The position numbers were made by a program, and so were the translations under genes. A model generated the notes under the pieces. It had not been told where the DNA came from. It did not search any database and saw only the letters and a list, made by a program, of their open reading frames with translations. Source: JACVRW01 sp963821275 (GTDB lineage Bacteria > Actinomycetota > Thermoleophilia > Solirubrobacterales > Thermoleophilaceae). Taken from it: DNA of 64,000 bases. Location of the stretch: the NCBI GenBank assembly GCA_963821275.1, contig CAWGDF010000013.1, forward strand, positions 248,001 through 312,000. The letters run 5' to 3'. Shown here one piece after another: positions 9,647-18,090 of this stretch. Numbering within the stretch: position 1 is the stretch's first letter; every line of letters begins with the position of its first letter.

Positions 9647-10446
9647 TGGACGCCTACCGCTCCCCGCTGCGGCCCGATGCGAACGCCGGCCTCGTCGCCC
9701 TGGTGAGCGGCGGCGGGACCGGGATCGGCCGAGCGACGGCGCTCGAGTTCGCCCGCAGCGGGGCGCGCGTGGTCGTCTGCGGGCGGCGCGAGGAGCCGCT
9801 GCGGTCGACCCGGGCCGAGATCGAGAAAACGGGCGGCGAGTGCCTCGACGTGGCGGGCGACCTGCGGGAGCCCGAGCAGGTGGACCGCGTCGTCACTGCG
9901 ACGCTCGAGCGCTTCGGCGCGATCGACGTGCTCGTCAACAACGCCGGCGGGCAGTTCTCAGCGCGGGCGGAGGAGATCACCGACGGGGGCTGGCGCGCGG
10001 TCGGCCGAGTGACAGTCGACGCGGTCTGGAGCATGACCAGGGCCGTGGCCACCCGCGCGATGATCCCCGCCCGCGGCGGTCTGATCGTCTTCATCGGCTT
10101 CAGCCCGCTCCGCGGCATCCCCGGCTTCGCTCACGCCGCGGCCGGGCGGGCGGCGGTGTCCAACCTCGCGTCGGGGCTGGCGCTCGAGTGGAGCCGCCAT
10201 CGCATCCGCACGGTCTGCGTCGCGCCGGGGACGATCCTCACCGAGGGCCTTGCCGGCTACGGCGAGGAGGCGAAGGCCGCCTGGGAGCGGGCCGTGCCCC
10301 TGGGCCGCCTGGGCCGTCCGGAGGAGGTGGCCGGTCTGATCGCCTTTCTCGCCTCGCCGGGGGGCGCGTACGTCACCGGCACCACGATCGTGGTCGACGG
10401 CGGCGCCGACGCGTGGGGTATGGCGGAGCCGCCGCCGCTTCCCTGA
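9646..10446 (+). CDS. Short-chain dehydrogenase/reductase
   Basis: 266 residues with a Rossmann fold: SGGGTGIGRATALEF cofactor motif near residue 20, NNAGG around residue 100, and a C-terminal VVDGG. At the active site the usual Tyr-x-x-x-Lys is replaced by HAAAGRAAV after the IGFSP strand, so the classical catalytic Tyr is missing. This resembles the 2,4-dienoyl-CoA reductase-like branch of the family, which uses other residues. It overlaps the ThDP gene by one base, making a three-gene operon. Its place in the pathway is unknown. Confidence 0.8.
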   Translation: MDAYRSPLRPDANAGLVALVSGGGTGIGRATALEFARSGARVVVCGRREEPLRSTRAEIEKTGGECLDVAGDLREPEQVDRVVTATLERFGAIDVLVNNAGGQFSARAEEITDGGWRAVGRVTVDAVWSMTRAVATRAMIPARGGLIVFIGFSPLRGIPGFAHAAAGRAAVSNLASGLALEWSRHRIRTVCVAPGTILTEGLAGYGEEAKAAWERAVPLGRLGRPEEVAGLIAFLASPGGAYVTGTTIVVDGGADAWGMAEPPPLP

Positions 10447-10450
10447 TGCC

Positions 10451-10942
10451 TCAGCCGAGCGAGCGGGTCTCGGAGCCGCTCGACCTGTCGGTGAGAGCGA
10501 TCCGCCGCTGCTCCTCCCCGATCACGCAGTCGCGGACGGTGATCTCCACGAGGCCGTTGAAGAACTCGGCGGTGATCTGAGAGTCGTCGGTGCCGGGGGG
10601 AAGCGTGATGGCCCGCCTGAACGCCCCGTGGAAGCGCTCTCGGATGTAGAACCTGACGTCTCCGCCGTCCTCCTCGGTCCAGCGCTGTCCCGAGACGGTC
10701 AGGATGCCACCAGAGAAGGTGATTTCGACGTCCTCGGGCCGCTGACCCGCGACCTCGATCCGGATCACGAGATCATCGTCCCGGGCGAAGATGTCGGTAA
10801 GGGGGACCCAGGCCCTCGCGTAGGTGCGGTCTCGATCCTCGTTCACGTGCTCGTAGCCGTGGGTGCCGATTTCCCGCATCCGTTTCAGCTCGCTGAAGAA
10901 GTCCGTGACCCCCTCGAACGGGTTCTTATGAGCTTCGGGCAT
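10451..10942 (-). CDS. Small heat-shock protein, Hsp20 family
   Basis: 163 residues from ATG 10942 (MPEAHKNPFEG), chosen because upstream in-frame codons do not look like protein. The alpha-crystallin domain spans about residues 45-140 and contains PLTDIFARDDDLVIRIEVAG, GGILTVSGQR and the closing GLVEITV. These ATP-independent chaperones hold unfolding proteins in the cytosol. It ends five bases from the convergent SDR stop, and its start lies 14 bases downstream of the OpuAC-type gene on the same strand, so read-through from the osmoprotectant genes is possible. Confidence 0.9.
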   Translation of the reverse strand: MPEAHKNPFEGVTDFFSELKRMREIGTHGYEHVNEDRDRTYARAWVPLTDIFARDDDLVIRIEVAGQRPEDVEITFSGGILTVSGQRWTEEDGGDVRFYIRERFHGAFRRAITLPPGTDDSQITAEFFNGLVEITVRDCVIGEEQRRIALTDRSSGSETRSLG

Positions 10943-10955
10943 TCCCGCCTCCTCC

Positions 10956-11907
10956 CTAATCGGCGTTGGAACCGAGCGGTCGCTGCAGGCCCGCCTCGAC
11001 CAGGAAGCGCCGCGCCACCTCACCGTCGTCCTGCCCCTCGGTCACCTCGGCGTTCATCGCCACCATGTCGGAGCTCGTCAGCCGGCGGTTCACCGCGTCG
11101 ACCACTCGTAGGAACTCCTCGCGGCCGATGCGCTCGAGCTTGTCCGCGTCGACGACCATCACGACGTTCTGGGAGCCGAACAGCAGCTTCGGATCCTTCA
11201 GAACTGCGTAGTCGCCGGTCTCGAGCTGCGGATCGGTGCTGAACACGTTGGCGGCGTCGACGTCGCCCTCGTCGAGCGCGGTGTACTGGGCGCCGAGGGT
11301 GATCGGCTTGAAAATCGCGTTGGTGAGCCCGTAGACCTCCTGCAGGCCCTCCAGGCCGAGGTACAGACTCTCGAACTCGGGTCGCGCGCCGAGGGTGAAC
11401 GACTCGAGCTTGCGCAGGTCGGCGATCGTCTTGAGGCCCTTCTCCTGGGCGAACGTCTCCGTCGTGGCGATCGCGTCGACGTTCTCGAACGGCGTCATCT
11501 CGCTCACCGCCATGCCGCGGTCCGTCGTAGAACGCCTTCACGTCCCGGTAGGTCTGCTCGGGGTCGAGGCCCGACACCTCCTCGCCCGCGACGACCGACA
11601 GCACCGTCCCGGTGTACGCCACGTGGCCGTCGATCTCACCGTCGCGCAGCTCCTGGTCGAGGTCGGCGGCCGGGCCGACTCGCTTGCGGAGGTCGACGGT
11701 GTACCCGTTCACCGCCAGCGCCTGGCGCCACAGCTCGCCCATGATCCGGGCCTCGGGAAAGTCCTGGGTGCCCAGGGTGATCCGCAGCCTTGCGCCCTGC
11801 GGCTGGGCGGAGCCCGTCTCGTCGTTGTCCTCGCCGCAGGCCGTCGCGAGCAGCGCTGCGGCGACGAGCGCGGCGCAGGCGGAGACTCGCAGCCACTGGA
11901 CCGACAT
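10956..11907 (-). CDS. Glycine betaine/choline-binding lipoprotein (OpuAC family), frameshifted
   Basis: About 316 residues. The N-terminus is a lipoprotein signal (VAAALLATACGEDND; lipobox Cys). The substrate-binding domain is of the OpuAC/ProX type: LGTQDFPEARIMGELWRQAL, YTGTVLS, then NVVMVVDADKL and the closing VARRFLVEAGL. Near 11517-11525 the reading moves to a second frame starting at MAVSEMTPFENVD. It would capture quaternary amines outside the membrane for an ABC importer, but no permease or ATPase gene is next to it. It follows the BCCT gene by nine bases and is probably cotranscribed with it. Confidence 0.82.
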
Positions 11908-11916
11908 GGCGACGCC

Positions 11917-13501
11917 TCACCCCTCCAGCGTGTCGTCGTCGAAGGTGCCGGGACCGACCGCCGGCCGTGGCGCGACCGCGACCGGGGCCTCGATCTCGCG
12001 CGACGGCACTCGCTCCTGGCGCAGGACCTTGGTCAGGCTCCAGCCGATCCCCACGATCACGAAGGTGAACGGCACCGACGCGAGGACAGCGCCCTGCTGG
12101 AGCGCCGTCAGGCCGCCGACCAGCAGCAGCGCCGAGGCGATCGCGCCCATGAGGCAACCCATGATCGCGGTCACCAACTTCGCCGGCTCCAGCGCGCCGC
12201 GCGAGGCCAGCATCGCCATCACGATCGAGGCCGCGTCCGCGCCGCTGATGAAGAAGAACGCGATCAAGATCAGGGTCACGACGGACACGACGGTCGTGAG
12301 CGGGAGCTGTTCGAGCGCGGTGAAGAGTGAGAGCTCGGGCGTGGAGGTGGTGCCGATCAGGTCCGCCTGACCGCTGGTCTGCAGGTCTATCCCGGTCGCT
12401 CCGACGATCGCGAACCAGACGAAGCCCATCCCGGTCGGCGCCGCCACCACGCCGAGGATGAACTCCCGGATCGTGCGGCCGCGCGAGATGCGGGCCACGA
12501 AGGTCCCCACGAACGGCGCCCACGAGATCCACCACGCCCAGTAGAAGATCGTCCACGCCGCCATCCAGTCGGAGTCCGTGAAGACCCCCGTGCGGATGCT
12601 CATCGCAGGCAGGCGGATCACGTAGCCGCCGATGGTCTCGATCGCGGTGCTGATGACGAACACCGTCGGGCCGACCACCAGGAAGAAGACCATCAGCGCG
12701 ACCGTGGCCCCCCCGCTCAGGTTGCTGAGGAACTGGATCCCGCGCTCTACGCCGGACACCGCCGAGAGCACGAACAGCGCGGTGATGATCACGATGATCA
12801 CGAACGGCGATCCCGTTCGAGATGCGGACGTCCCAGAGGAAGTTGAGTCCGCTGTTGATCTGCAGCGCGCCCAGCCCGAGCGACGTGGCGGTGCCGAACA
12901 GCGTGGCGAAGATCGCCAGCGCGTCGATGATCCTGCCGACGGGGCGCTCGCTCACGTCATCGCCCAGCAGCGGGGCGAACGTCGCGCTCACGAGGTTCTT
13001 GCGCCCCTTGCGGAAGGTGAAGTACGCGAGAGCGAGGCCCATGATCGCGTAGATGGCCCAGCCGTTGAAGCCCCAGTGGAAGTAGGTGGTCTCGAGCGCG
13101 AGCTGAGCCGCCTCCTGGGTGCGCGGCTCGGCCAGCCCGTGAGGCGGCGCGGCGAAGTGGGAGATCGGCTCGGCGACGCCGTAGAACAGGAGCCCCAGGC
13201 CCAGGCCGGCGGCGAACATCATCGCGATCCAGGACACGGTCCTGAACTCCGGCCGGCTGTCGTCGGGGCCGAGGCGGATCCGCCCGTACGGGCTCACCGC
13301 CACGACGATGCAGAACAGCAGCGACACGGTCGCGATGAGCACGAAGCCCCAGCCGAAGTTGCGGATGACCCAGTCGAGCACCGACGACATGACCGAGCCG
13401 AGGCTGTCGGTGCCCAGAATGCCCCACAGGACGAAGGCGATGGACACCGCGGTCGCTCCGAAGAAGACGACCGGGTCGATCCCTCTCAGCAGCCGCTGCA
13501 T
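11917..13501 (-). CDS. BCCT-family betaine/choline/carnitine transporter, frameshifted
   Basis: About 528 residues with twelve expected membrane segments. Family signatures are GLGLGLLFYGVAEPISHF, the aromatic substrate-site helix (DWMAAWTIFYWAWWISWAPF) and FISGADAAS. It imports quaternary ammonium osmolytes with Na+ or H+. The first half starts at ATG 13501. A single-base shift near 12808-12815 moves the second half to another frame (VIIVIITALFVLSAVSG onwards). It is divergent from the IclR regulator gene and shares its operator region, and it lies next to choline-sulfatase, so choline, choline-O-sulfate or betaine is the likely cargo. Confidence 0.87.
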
Positions 13502-13533
13502 GCCTCTCCTCACTCCGCGCGGACGCCAGGCGA

Positions 13534-13569
13534 TGTGCAGTATTATCACACTCTGTGCGTTATATGCAC
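13534..13569. promoter_or_regulatory. Divergent operator region between BCCT and IclR genes
   Basis: Two short palindromes sit in an unusually AT-rich patch of the 90-bp divergent spacer: TGTGCAGTATTATCACA (13534-13550) and GTGCGTTATATGCAC (13555-13569). Size, placement and imperfect symmetry fit sites for the adjacent IclR-family regulator, and the patch may also hold the two promoters. No footprint evidence exists. Confidence 0.5.
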
Positions 13570-13591
13570 GTCGCTTTCTGATCGACTCGTC

Positions 13592-14329
13592 GTGAGCGCG
13601 ACCCTCCAGACCGCCGACCGCGCACTGCAGGTGCTTCAGCAGTTCCGGACGCAGGCCGAGGCACTGGCGGTCACCGAGATCGCGACCCGGCTCGGCCTCC
13701 ACAGCAGCACCGCGTCGAGGCTCGTCTCGACGATGGAGGCGCGCGGCTTTCTGGAGCGGGATCCCGTCGGGAGACGGCTGCGGCTGGGTCCGGAGGTGGC
13801 CCGACTCGGCCGGATCGCGCTGGCCGGCCGTGAGCTGGCGATAGTCGCCAGGCCGGTGCTGGACGCGCTCGCCGACGAGACGGGCGAGAACGTGACGCTT
13901 GCCGTCCCGGCAGACCATGAGGTGATGACCGTGGCGCAGGCCGACGGCAGCTATTTCGTTTCGTCCGGCAACTGGGTCGGGGTCCGCACCCCGCTGCACT
14001 GCGCCGCGGACGGCAAGGTGCTGCTGGCCTTCGACGCGGTCGCGGCGAACCGCGCCCCCCTCAGCAGGCGCACGAGGCGGACGATCGTCGACCCCGAGGC
14101 GCTCGCGCGTGAGCTCGAGGCGGTCCGCCGGCGCGGCTTCGCGCTCGCCGATGGAGAGCTCGAGGAGGGGCTGGTGGGGGTCGCGGTACCGGTCTGGGAG
14201 GCGGGCTCCTGCATCGCCGCGCTGTGCGTCTCCGGGCCGGAGTACCGCCTCGACCACAGGGCTGCGCGCGACCTGGCGCCCCGCTGCCTGGCCGGCGCGG
14301 CCGAGCTCGAGCGCGCGGTGGGAGCGTAG
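13592..14329 (+). CDS. IclR-family transcriptional regulator
   Basis: 245 residues from GTG 13592. The N-terminal winged helix-turn-helix (TEIATRLGLHSSTASRLVST) lies at about residues 20-65. The IclR effector domain follows, with typical TPLHCAADGKVLLAF and the ending GVAVPVWEAGSCIAALCVSG. It is transcribed away from the BCCT carrier and directly into choline-sulfatase, so it probably senses choline or choline sulfate and controls both. The spacer holds paired palindromes (13534-13569). Stop at 14327-14329. Confidence 0.88.
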   Translation: MSATLQTADRALQVLQQFRTQAEALAVTEIATRLGLHSSTASRLVSTMEARGFLERDPVGRRLRLGPEVARLGRIALAGRELAIVARPVLDALADETGENVTLAVPADHEVMTVAQADGSYFVSSGNWVGVRTPLHCAADGKVLLAFDAVAANRAPLSRRTRRTIVDPEALARELEAVRRRGFALADGELEEGLVGVAVPVWEAGSCIAALCVSGPEYRLDHRAARDLAPRCLAGAAELERAVGA

Positions 14330-14331
14330 AG

Positions 14332-15876
14332 CTGAAGGCCACCCGAGCCACGCCGCCGAACCTCCTGCTGATCATGGTCGATCAGCTGGCCGCCGGCTGG
14401 CTGCCCGCCTACGGCCACCCAGTCGTCCAGGCGCCGAACATCTCGGCGCTCGCACGCGAGGGCGTCGTGTTCGAGAGCGCGTACTGCGCCTCTCCGCTGT
14501 GCGCGCCGTCCCGTGCCGCTCTCCTGACCGGCCGGCTTCCGTCGCGCACCGGGGTCTTCGACAACGCGGCGGAGCTGCGGGCCTCGCTCCCGACGCTCGC
14601 CCACCACCTGAGAGCTGCCGGCTACGCCACCTGCCTGGCCGGCAAGATGCACTTCGTCGGGCCGGACCAGCTCCATGGGTTCGAGGAGCGGCTGACGACC
14701 GACATCTACCCCGCCGATCTCGGCTGGACGCCGGACTGGGACCGCCCGGTCGGCGAGCACCTGCCCTGGTACCACACGCTGGAGAACGTGCTCTCGCCCG
14801 GCATCTGCTCCGCCAGCCTGCAGCTCGACTACGACGACGAGGTCGCGTTCCGCGCCGTCCGCCGGATCTTCGGCTACGCCCGCGCCGAGGCCCCCACGCC
14901 GTTCTTTCTCCTCGTGTCGTTCAGCCATCCCCACGATCCGTGGGAGGTGCGCCGCCGCCACTGGGAGCGCTACGACCCGGAGGCGATCGACGAGCCCGCG
15001 GTGCCCGCGATGCCGGCGAGCGAGGCCGACCCGCACAGCCGCCGGCTGCGCCAGATGATCGGGATCGACGAGGCCGGGGTCTCCGGCGAACAGCTGCGGG
15101 CCGCGCGGCACGGCTACTACGCGGCGATCAGCTACGTCGACGAGCGCATCGGGGAAGTGCTCACCGCGCTGCGCGACGCCGGCCTGGACGGCGAGACCGT
15201 CGTCGCCTTCACCGCCGATCACGGAGAGATGCTCGGCGAACGGGGGCTCTGGTACAAGATGTCGTTCTTCGAGCCTTCCGCACGGGTGCCGCTGCTGGTC
15301 TCGGCCCCGGGCCGCATCGCGGCGGGACGAACGGCCGAACCCGTTTCCCAGCTCGACCTGGCGCCGACCTTGCTCGAGCTGGCGGCGCTCAACGGCGTGG
15401 ACGAGCTGGTGCGGGACATGGACGGCGCCAGCCTCGCTCCGCTGCTCAACGGCCAAAGCGGGGACCGCCCGCGCGAGGTGGTGGGCGAGTATCTCGCGGA
15501 GGGGGTCACCTCCCCCGCGGTGATGATCCGCCGCGGCCCGCACAAGTTCATCCACTGCGACGACGATCCCGACCAGCTCTACGACCTCGTGCACGATCCG
15601 CACGAGGTCGTCAACCTTGCCGAGCGATCCAGCCACGACGCGCTGCGGGAGGCCCTCGCCGGGGAGGTCGCGGCGCGCTGGGACACGGCCGGCCTGGCGA
15701 GCAGGGTCCGCGAGAGCCAGCGCGAACGCAGGCTCGTCGCGGCGGCGCTCGCCGCGGGCCGCAGCACACCTTGGGACTACCAGCCGCAGGTCGACGCATC
15801 GGCGCAGTACGTGCGCAGCCGCAGCGATCTCGCGGAGCTCCACCGGCGGGCGCGGCTGGACTCGCGCGCGTCCTAG
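14332..15876 (+). CDS. betC: Choline-sulfatase
   Basis: About 514 residues of the alkaline-phosphatase-like sulfatase family. The formylglycine signature is CAPSRAALLTGR (cysteine type), with PNLLLIMVDQLAAG upstream and TADHGEMLGERG later. The stretch GKMHFVGPDQLHGFEERLTT and the C-terminal PWDYQP region are specific to BetC, which releases choline and sulfate from choline-O-sulfate. No ATG or GTG is properly placed for the start. CTG 14332 gives the right length, while the next in-frame GTG (14224) lies 106 bases inside iclR. A small indel or a non-standard start is possible. It forms an operon with the IclR gene. Confidence 0.88.
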   Translation: MKATRATPPNLLLIMVDQLAAGWLPAYGHPVVQAPNISALAREGVVFESAYCASPLCAPSRAALLTGRLPSRTGVFDNAAELRASLPTLAHHLRAAGYATCLAGKMHFVGPDQLHGFEERLTTDIYPADLGWTPDWDRPVGEHLPWYHTLENVLSPGICSASLQLDYDDEVAFRAVRRIFGYARAEAPTPFFLLVSFSHPHDPWEVRRRHWERYDPEAIDEPAVPAMPASEADPHSRRLRQMIGIDEAGVSGEQLRAARHGYYAAISYVDERIGEVLTALRDAGLDGETVVAFTADHGEMLGERGLWYKMSFFEPSARVPLLVSAPGRIAAGRTAEPVSQLDLAPTLLELAALNGVDELVRDMDGASLAPLLNGQSGDRPREVVGEYLAEGVTSPAVMIRRGPHKFIHCDDDPDQLYDLVHDPHEVVNLAERSSHDALREALAGEVAARWDTAGLASRVRESQRERRLVAAALAAGRSTPWDYQPQVDASAQYVRSRSDLAELHRRARLDSRAS

Positions 15877-17036
15877 CCCCGCAGCAGCTCGCGCGCGATG
15901 ATCAGCCGCTGGATGTCCGAGGTGCCCTCCTCGATCTCCTCGAGCTTCGCGTCACGCATCCACTTCTCCACCGGGTGCTCGCGGGAGTAGCCCCAGCCGC
16001 CCAGCGTCTGCACGGCCGCCCAGGTGCACCACATGGCGGTCTCGGAGGCGTGCAGCTTGGCCATGGCGGCCTCCGCGGTCGCCCGCTCACCGGCGTCGAG
16101 CGCCCGCGCGGCGCGCCACACCAGTAGCCGCGCGGCGTCGACCCGCAGCGCCATGTCGGCCAGCCGGAAGGCCACCGCCTGGTGCTCGGCGATCGGCCGG
16201 CCGAACTGCTCGCGCTCGCGCGCGTAGGCCGTCGCGTACTCCAGCGCGGCGCGGGCGAGCCCGGTGGCGGAGGCGCCCAGGGTGACCCGCGAGCGGTCGA
16301 AGGTGGCCATCAGCCCGCGGAAGCCCTGGCCCTCATCGCCGAGACGGCGATCGTCGGCAACGAACACGTCCTCCAGGAACAGCTCTGTGTTGACGATCGC
16401 GCGCTGGCCCATCTTCTTCATCGGCTTGCCGCAGGCCAGGCCCCGGTCGCCCTTTTCGAGCAGGAAGGCCGTGACGCCGCGGTGACCGCTGCCCGGCTCG
16501 ACCGTCGCGAAGACCACGTAGAAGTCGGCCACCCCGCCGTTGGAGATCCAGCTCTTCTGCCCGCTGAGCACATAGCCGCCGTCGCTGCGGCGGGCCGTGG
16601 TCTGGATCGACGCCGCGTCCGACCCGGCGCCCGGCTCCGTGGTGGCCAGCGCCGTGAGTGGCGGCCGCTTGCCCGCCAGCGGCTCCAGCCAGCGGCGCCG
16701 CTGGGCTTCGGTGCCGAGCGCCAGCACGGGCTCGGCGAAGAAGCCGTTGGAGGTGATCAGGTTGCCGATGCCCGCACAGCCGTGCGAGAGCTCCTCCTGC
16801 ACGATGCAGCCGGTCAGGCAGTCGGTCATCCCCCCGCCGCCGACCTCCTCGGGCAGCATGAAGGAGGTCAGCCCGATCGCCGCCGCCTTCTCCCATATCG
16901 CGGTGGGCAGCTCGGTGTCGGCCTCGTCCACGGCCAGGGATACCGGGCGGATCTCGCGGGCCGCGAAGTCGCGGCAGACGCGCTGGATCTCCCGCTGCTC
17001 GGGCGTGATGTCGAAGGGCGGCCGCGGCCCGGGCAT
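15873..17036 (-). CDS. Acyl-CoA dehydrogenase
   Basis: 387 residues with all three acyl-CoA dehydrogenase domains. FAD and substrate motifs are present (ALATTEPGAGSDAASIQT, QKSWISNGG), and the C-terminal helical domain carries the catalytic-base region QTLGGWGYSREHPVEKWMRD, ending EGTSDIQRLIIARELL. It oxidises an acyl-CoA at C2-C3 and passes electrons to ETF. It follows the PLP lyase gene directly (TGA then ATG with no gap), so the two form a transcription unit; branched-chain or threonine-derived acyl-CoA would fit but is unproven. The stop overlaps the convergent betC stop. Confidence 0.9.
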   Translation of the reverse strand: MPGPRPPFDITPEQREIQRVCRDFAAREIRPVSLAVDEADTELPTAIWEKAAAIGLTSFMLPEEVGGGGMTDCLTGCIVQEELSHGCAGIGNLITSNGFFAEPVLALGTEAQRRRWLEPLAGKRPPLTALATTEPGAGSDAASIQTTARRSDGGYVLSGQKSWISNGGVADFYVVFATVEPGSGHRGVTAFLLEKGDRGLACGKPMKKMGQRAIVNTELFLEDVFVADDRRLGDEGQGFRGLMATFDRSRVTLGASATGLARAALEYATAYAREREQFGRPIAEHQAVAFRLADMALRVDAARLLVWRAARALDAGERATAEAAMAKLHASETAMWCTWAAVQTLGGWGYSREHPVEKWMRDAKLEEIEEGTSDIQRLIIARELLRG

Positions 17037-17942
17037 TCAGCCGGGGAAGCTCTCCGGGTGCTCGACGGCCCGGCGGTGGAGGTCGTCGTCGATGTTGCGG
17101 CCGGTGACGATGAGGACGATGGGCGCGCCGCGGTCGTCGAGCTGGTCGAGCCCGGCCAGGGACGCCGCTGCCGCCCCCTCCACCCGCAGACCGGCGGCGG
17201 CGAAGGCACCCACCGCCTCCGCGAGCGCGCGCTCGGACACCTCGACCACGGCGATGTCGAGGCGCACCATCTCGTCCACGGCCAGCGGCACCGCCACCCG
17301 CACAGCCATCCCGTCCGCAAACGTGGCCGAGCGGTCGGACTCGACCGGATGTCCCGCGGCGACGCTGAGCGCCATCACCGGCGCCTCCTTGGCGACCACC
17401 CCCACCGAGGTCCCGGACGGCAGGCCGCGCGCGACGCCGATGACCAGCGCACCGTTGCCCACCGGCACGACCACGGTCGCCGGCGGCTCGCCCAGCTGCG
17501 CCACGAGCTCCGCCGCGATCGCCTGATAGCCCTCGAACTGGGCCGGCTCCGCTCCGTCCTCGAAGAAGGGCAGCCCTTTCTCCTCGGCCAGCGCGCGGGC
17601 CGCATCCTTGGCCTCGTCCACGTCCGCGCCGACCAGGTGCAGCTCGGCACCCAGGTCCTCCATGAAGGCGATCTTGGCCCGGCTCGAGCCTTCGGGCGCG
17701 AACACCACTGCCCGCAGGCCTGTGCGCTGCGCCGCCCATGCCGTGGCCGCGCCGTGGTTGCCGGTCGAGGCCGTGATCACCGCATCCGCCCCGCGGGCCC
17801 GGAAGGCCTCCAGGGTGGGCAGCGCGCCGCGCCACTTGAACGCCCCCAGCTCATGCTGGTCCTCGCGCTTGAGTAGCAGTTGCCGGCCGCCGGCCAGCGC
17901 GGCCGGCGCCTCCTCGAGCGGAGTCGGGGTCCCGCCGGTCAT
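17037..17942 (-). CDS. PLP fold-type II lyase, threonine/serine dehydratase-like
   Basis: 301 residues from ATG 17942. The PLP lysine is in GAFKWRGAL, the Asn/Gly loop is TASTGNHGAATAWAA and the phosphate-binding glycines are PVGNGALVIGVA. The protein is shorter than IlvA (no ACT domain), so it resembles catabolic threonine/serine dehydratases or related racemases; substrate assignment is uncertain. Its start is only 36 bases from a tandem 43-bp repeat in the divergent spacer with the M3 peptidase gene. Confidence 0.8.
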   Translation of the reverse strand: MTGGTPTPLEEAPAALAGGRQLLLKREDQHELGAFKWRGALPTLEAFRARGADAVITASTGNHGAATAWAAQRTGLRAVVFAPEGSSRAKIAFMEDLGAELHLVGADVDEAKDAARALAEEKGLPFFEDGAEPAQFEGYQAIAAELVAQLGEPPATVVVPVGNGALVIGVARGLPSGTSVGVVAKEAPVMALSVAAGHPVESDRSATFADGMAVRVAVPLAVDEMVRLDIAVVEVSERALAEAVGAFAAAGLRVEGAAAASLAGLDQLDDRGAPIVLIVTGRNIDDDLHRRAVEHPESFPG

Positions 17943-17978
17943 GGGCCTGAGCCTACGTGAACAGGATCCGCGCGCCGG

Positions 17979-18064
17979 GGCGGATCCGCGCGCAGCCGGC
18001 CGAGCCGGCTGCTTGCGGCCAGGCGGATCCGCGCGCAGCCGGCCGAGCCGGCTGCTTGCGGCTA
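17979..18064. repeat. Two tandem copies of a 43-bp palindromic repeat
   Basis: 17979-18021 and 18022-18064 are identical apart from one base. Each unit contains GGATCC and the hairpin AGCCGGC-CGA-GCCGGCT. A partial copy of the front (GGATCCGCGCGCC) precedes at about 17965. The repeat occupies the divergent spacer between the PLP lyase and the M3 peptidase, where promoters must also lie. Confidence 0.75.
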
Positions 18065-18090
18065 GGCGCTCCCCTCTATCGTCAGCGCGC

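Noticed and set aside
17979..18064. A short CRISPR array
   Set aside because: Two units directly adjoin each other with no spacers, and no cas gene is present.
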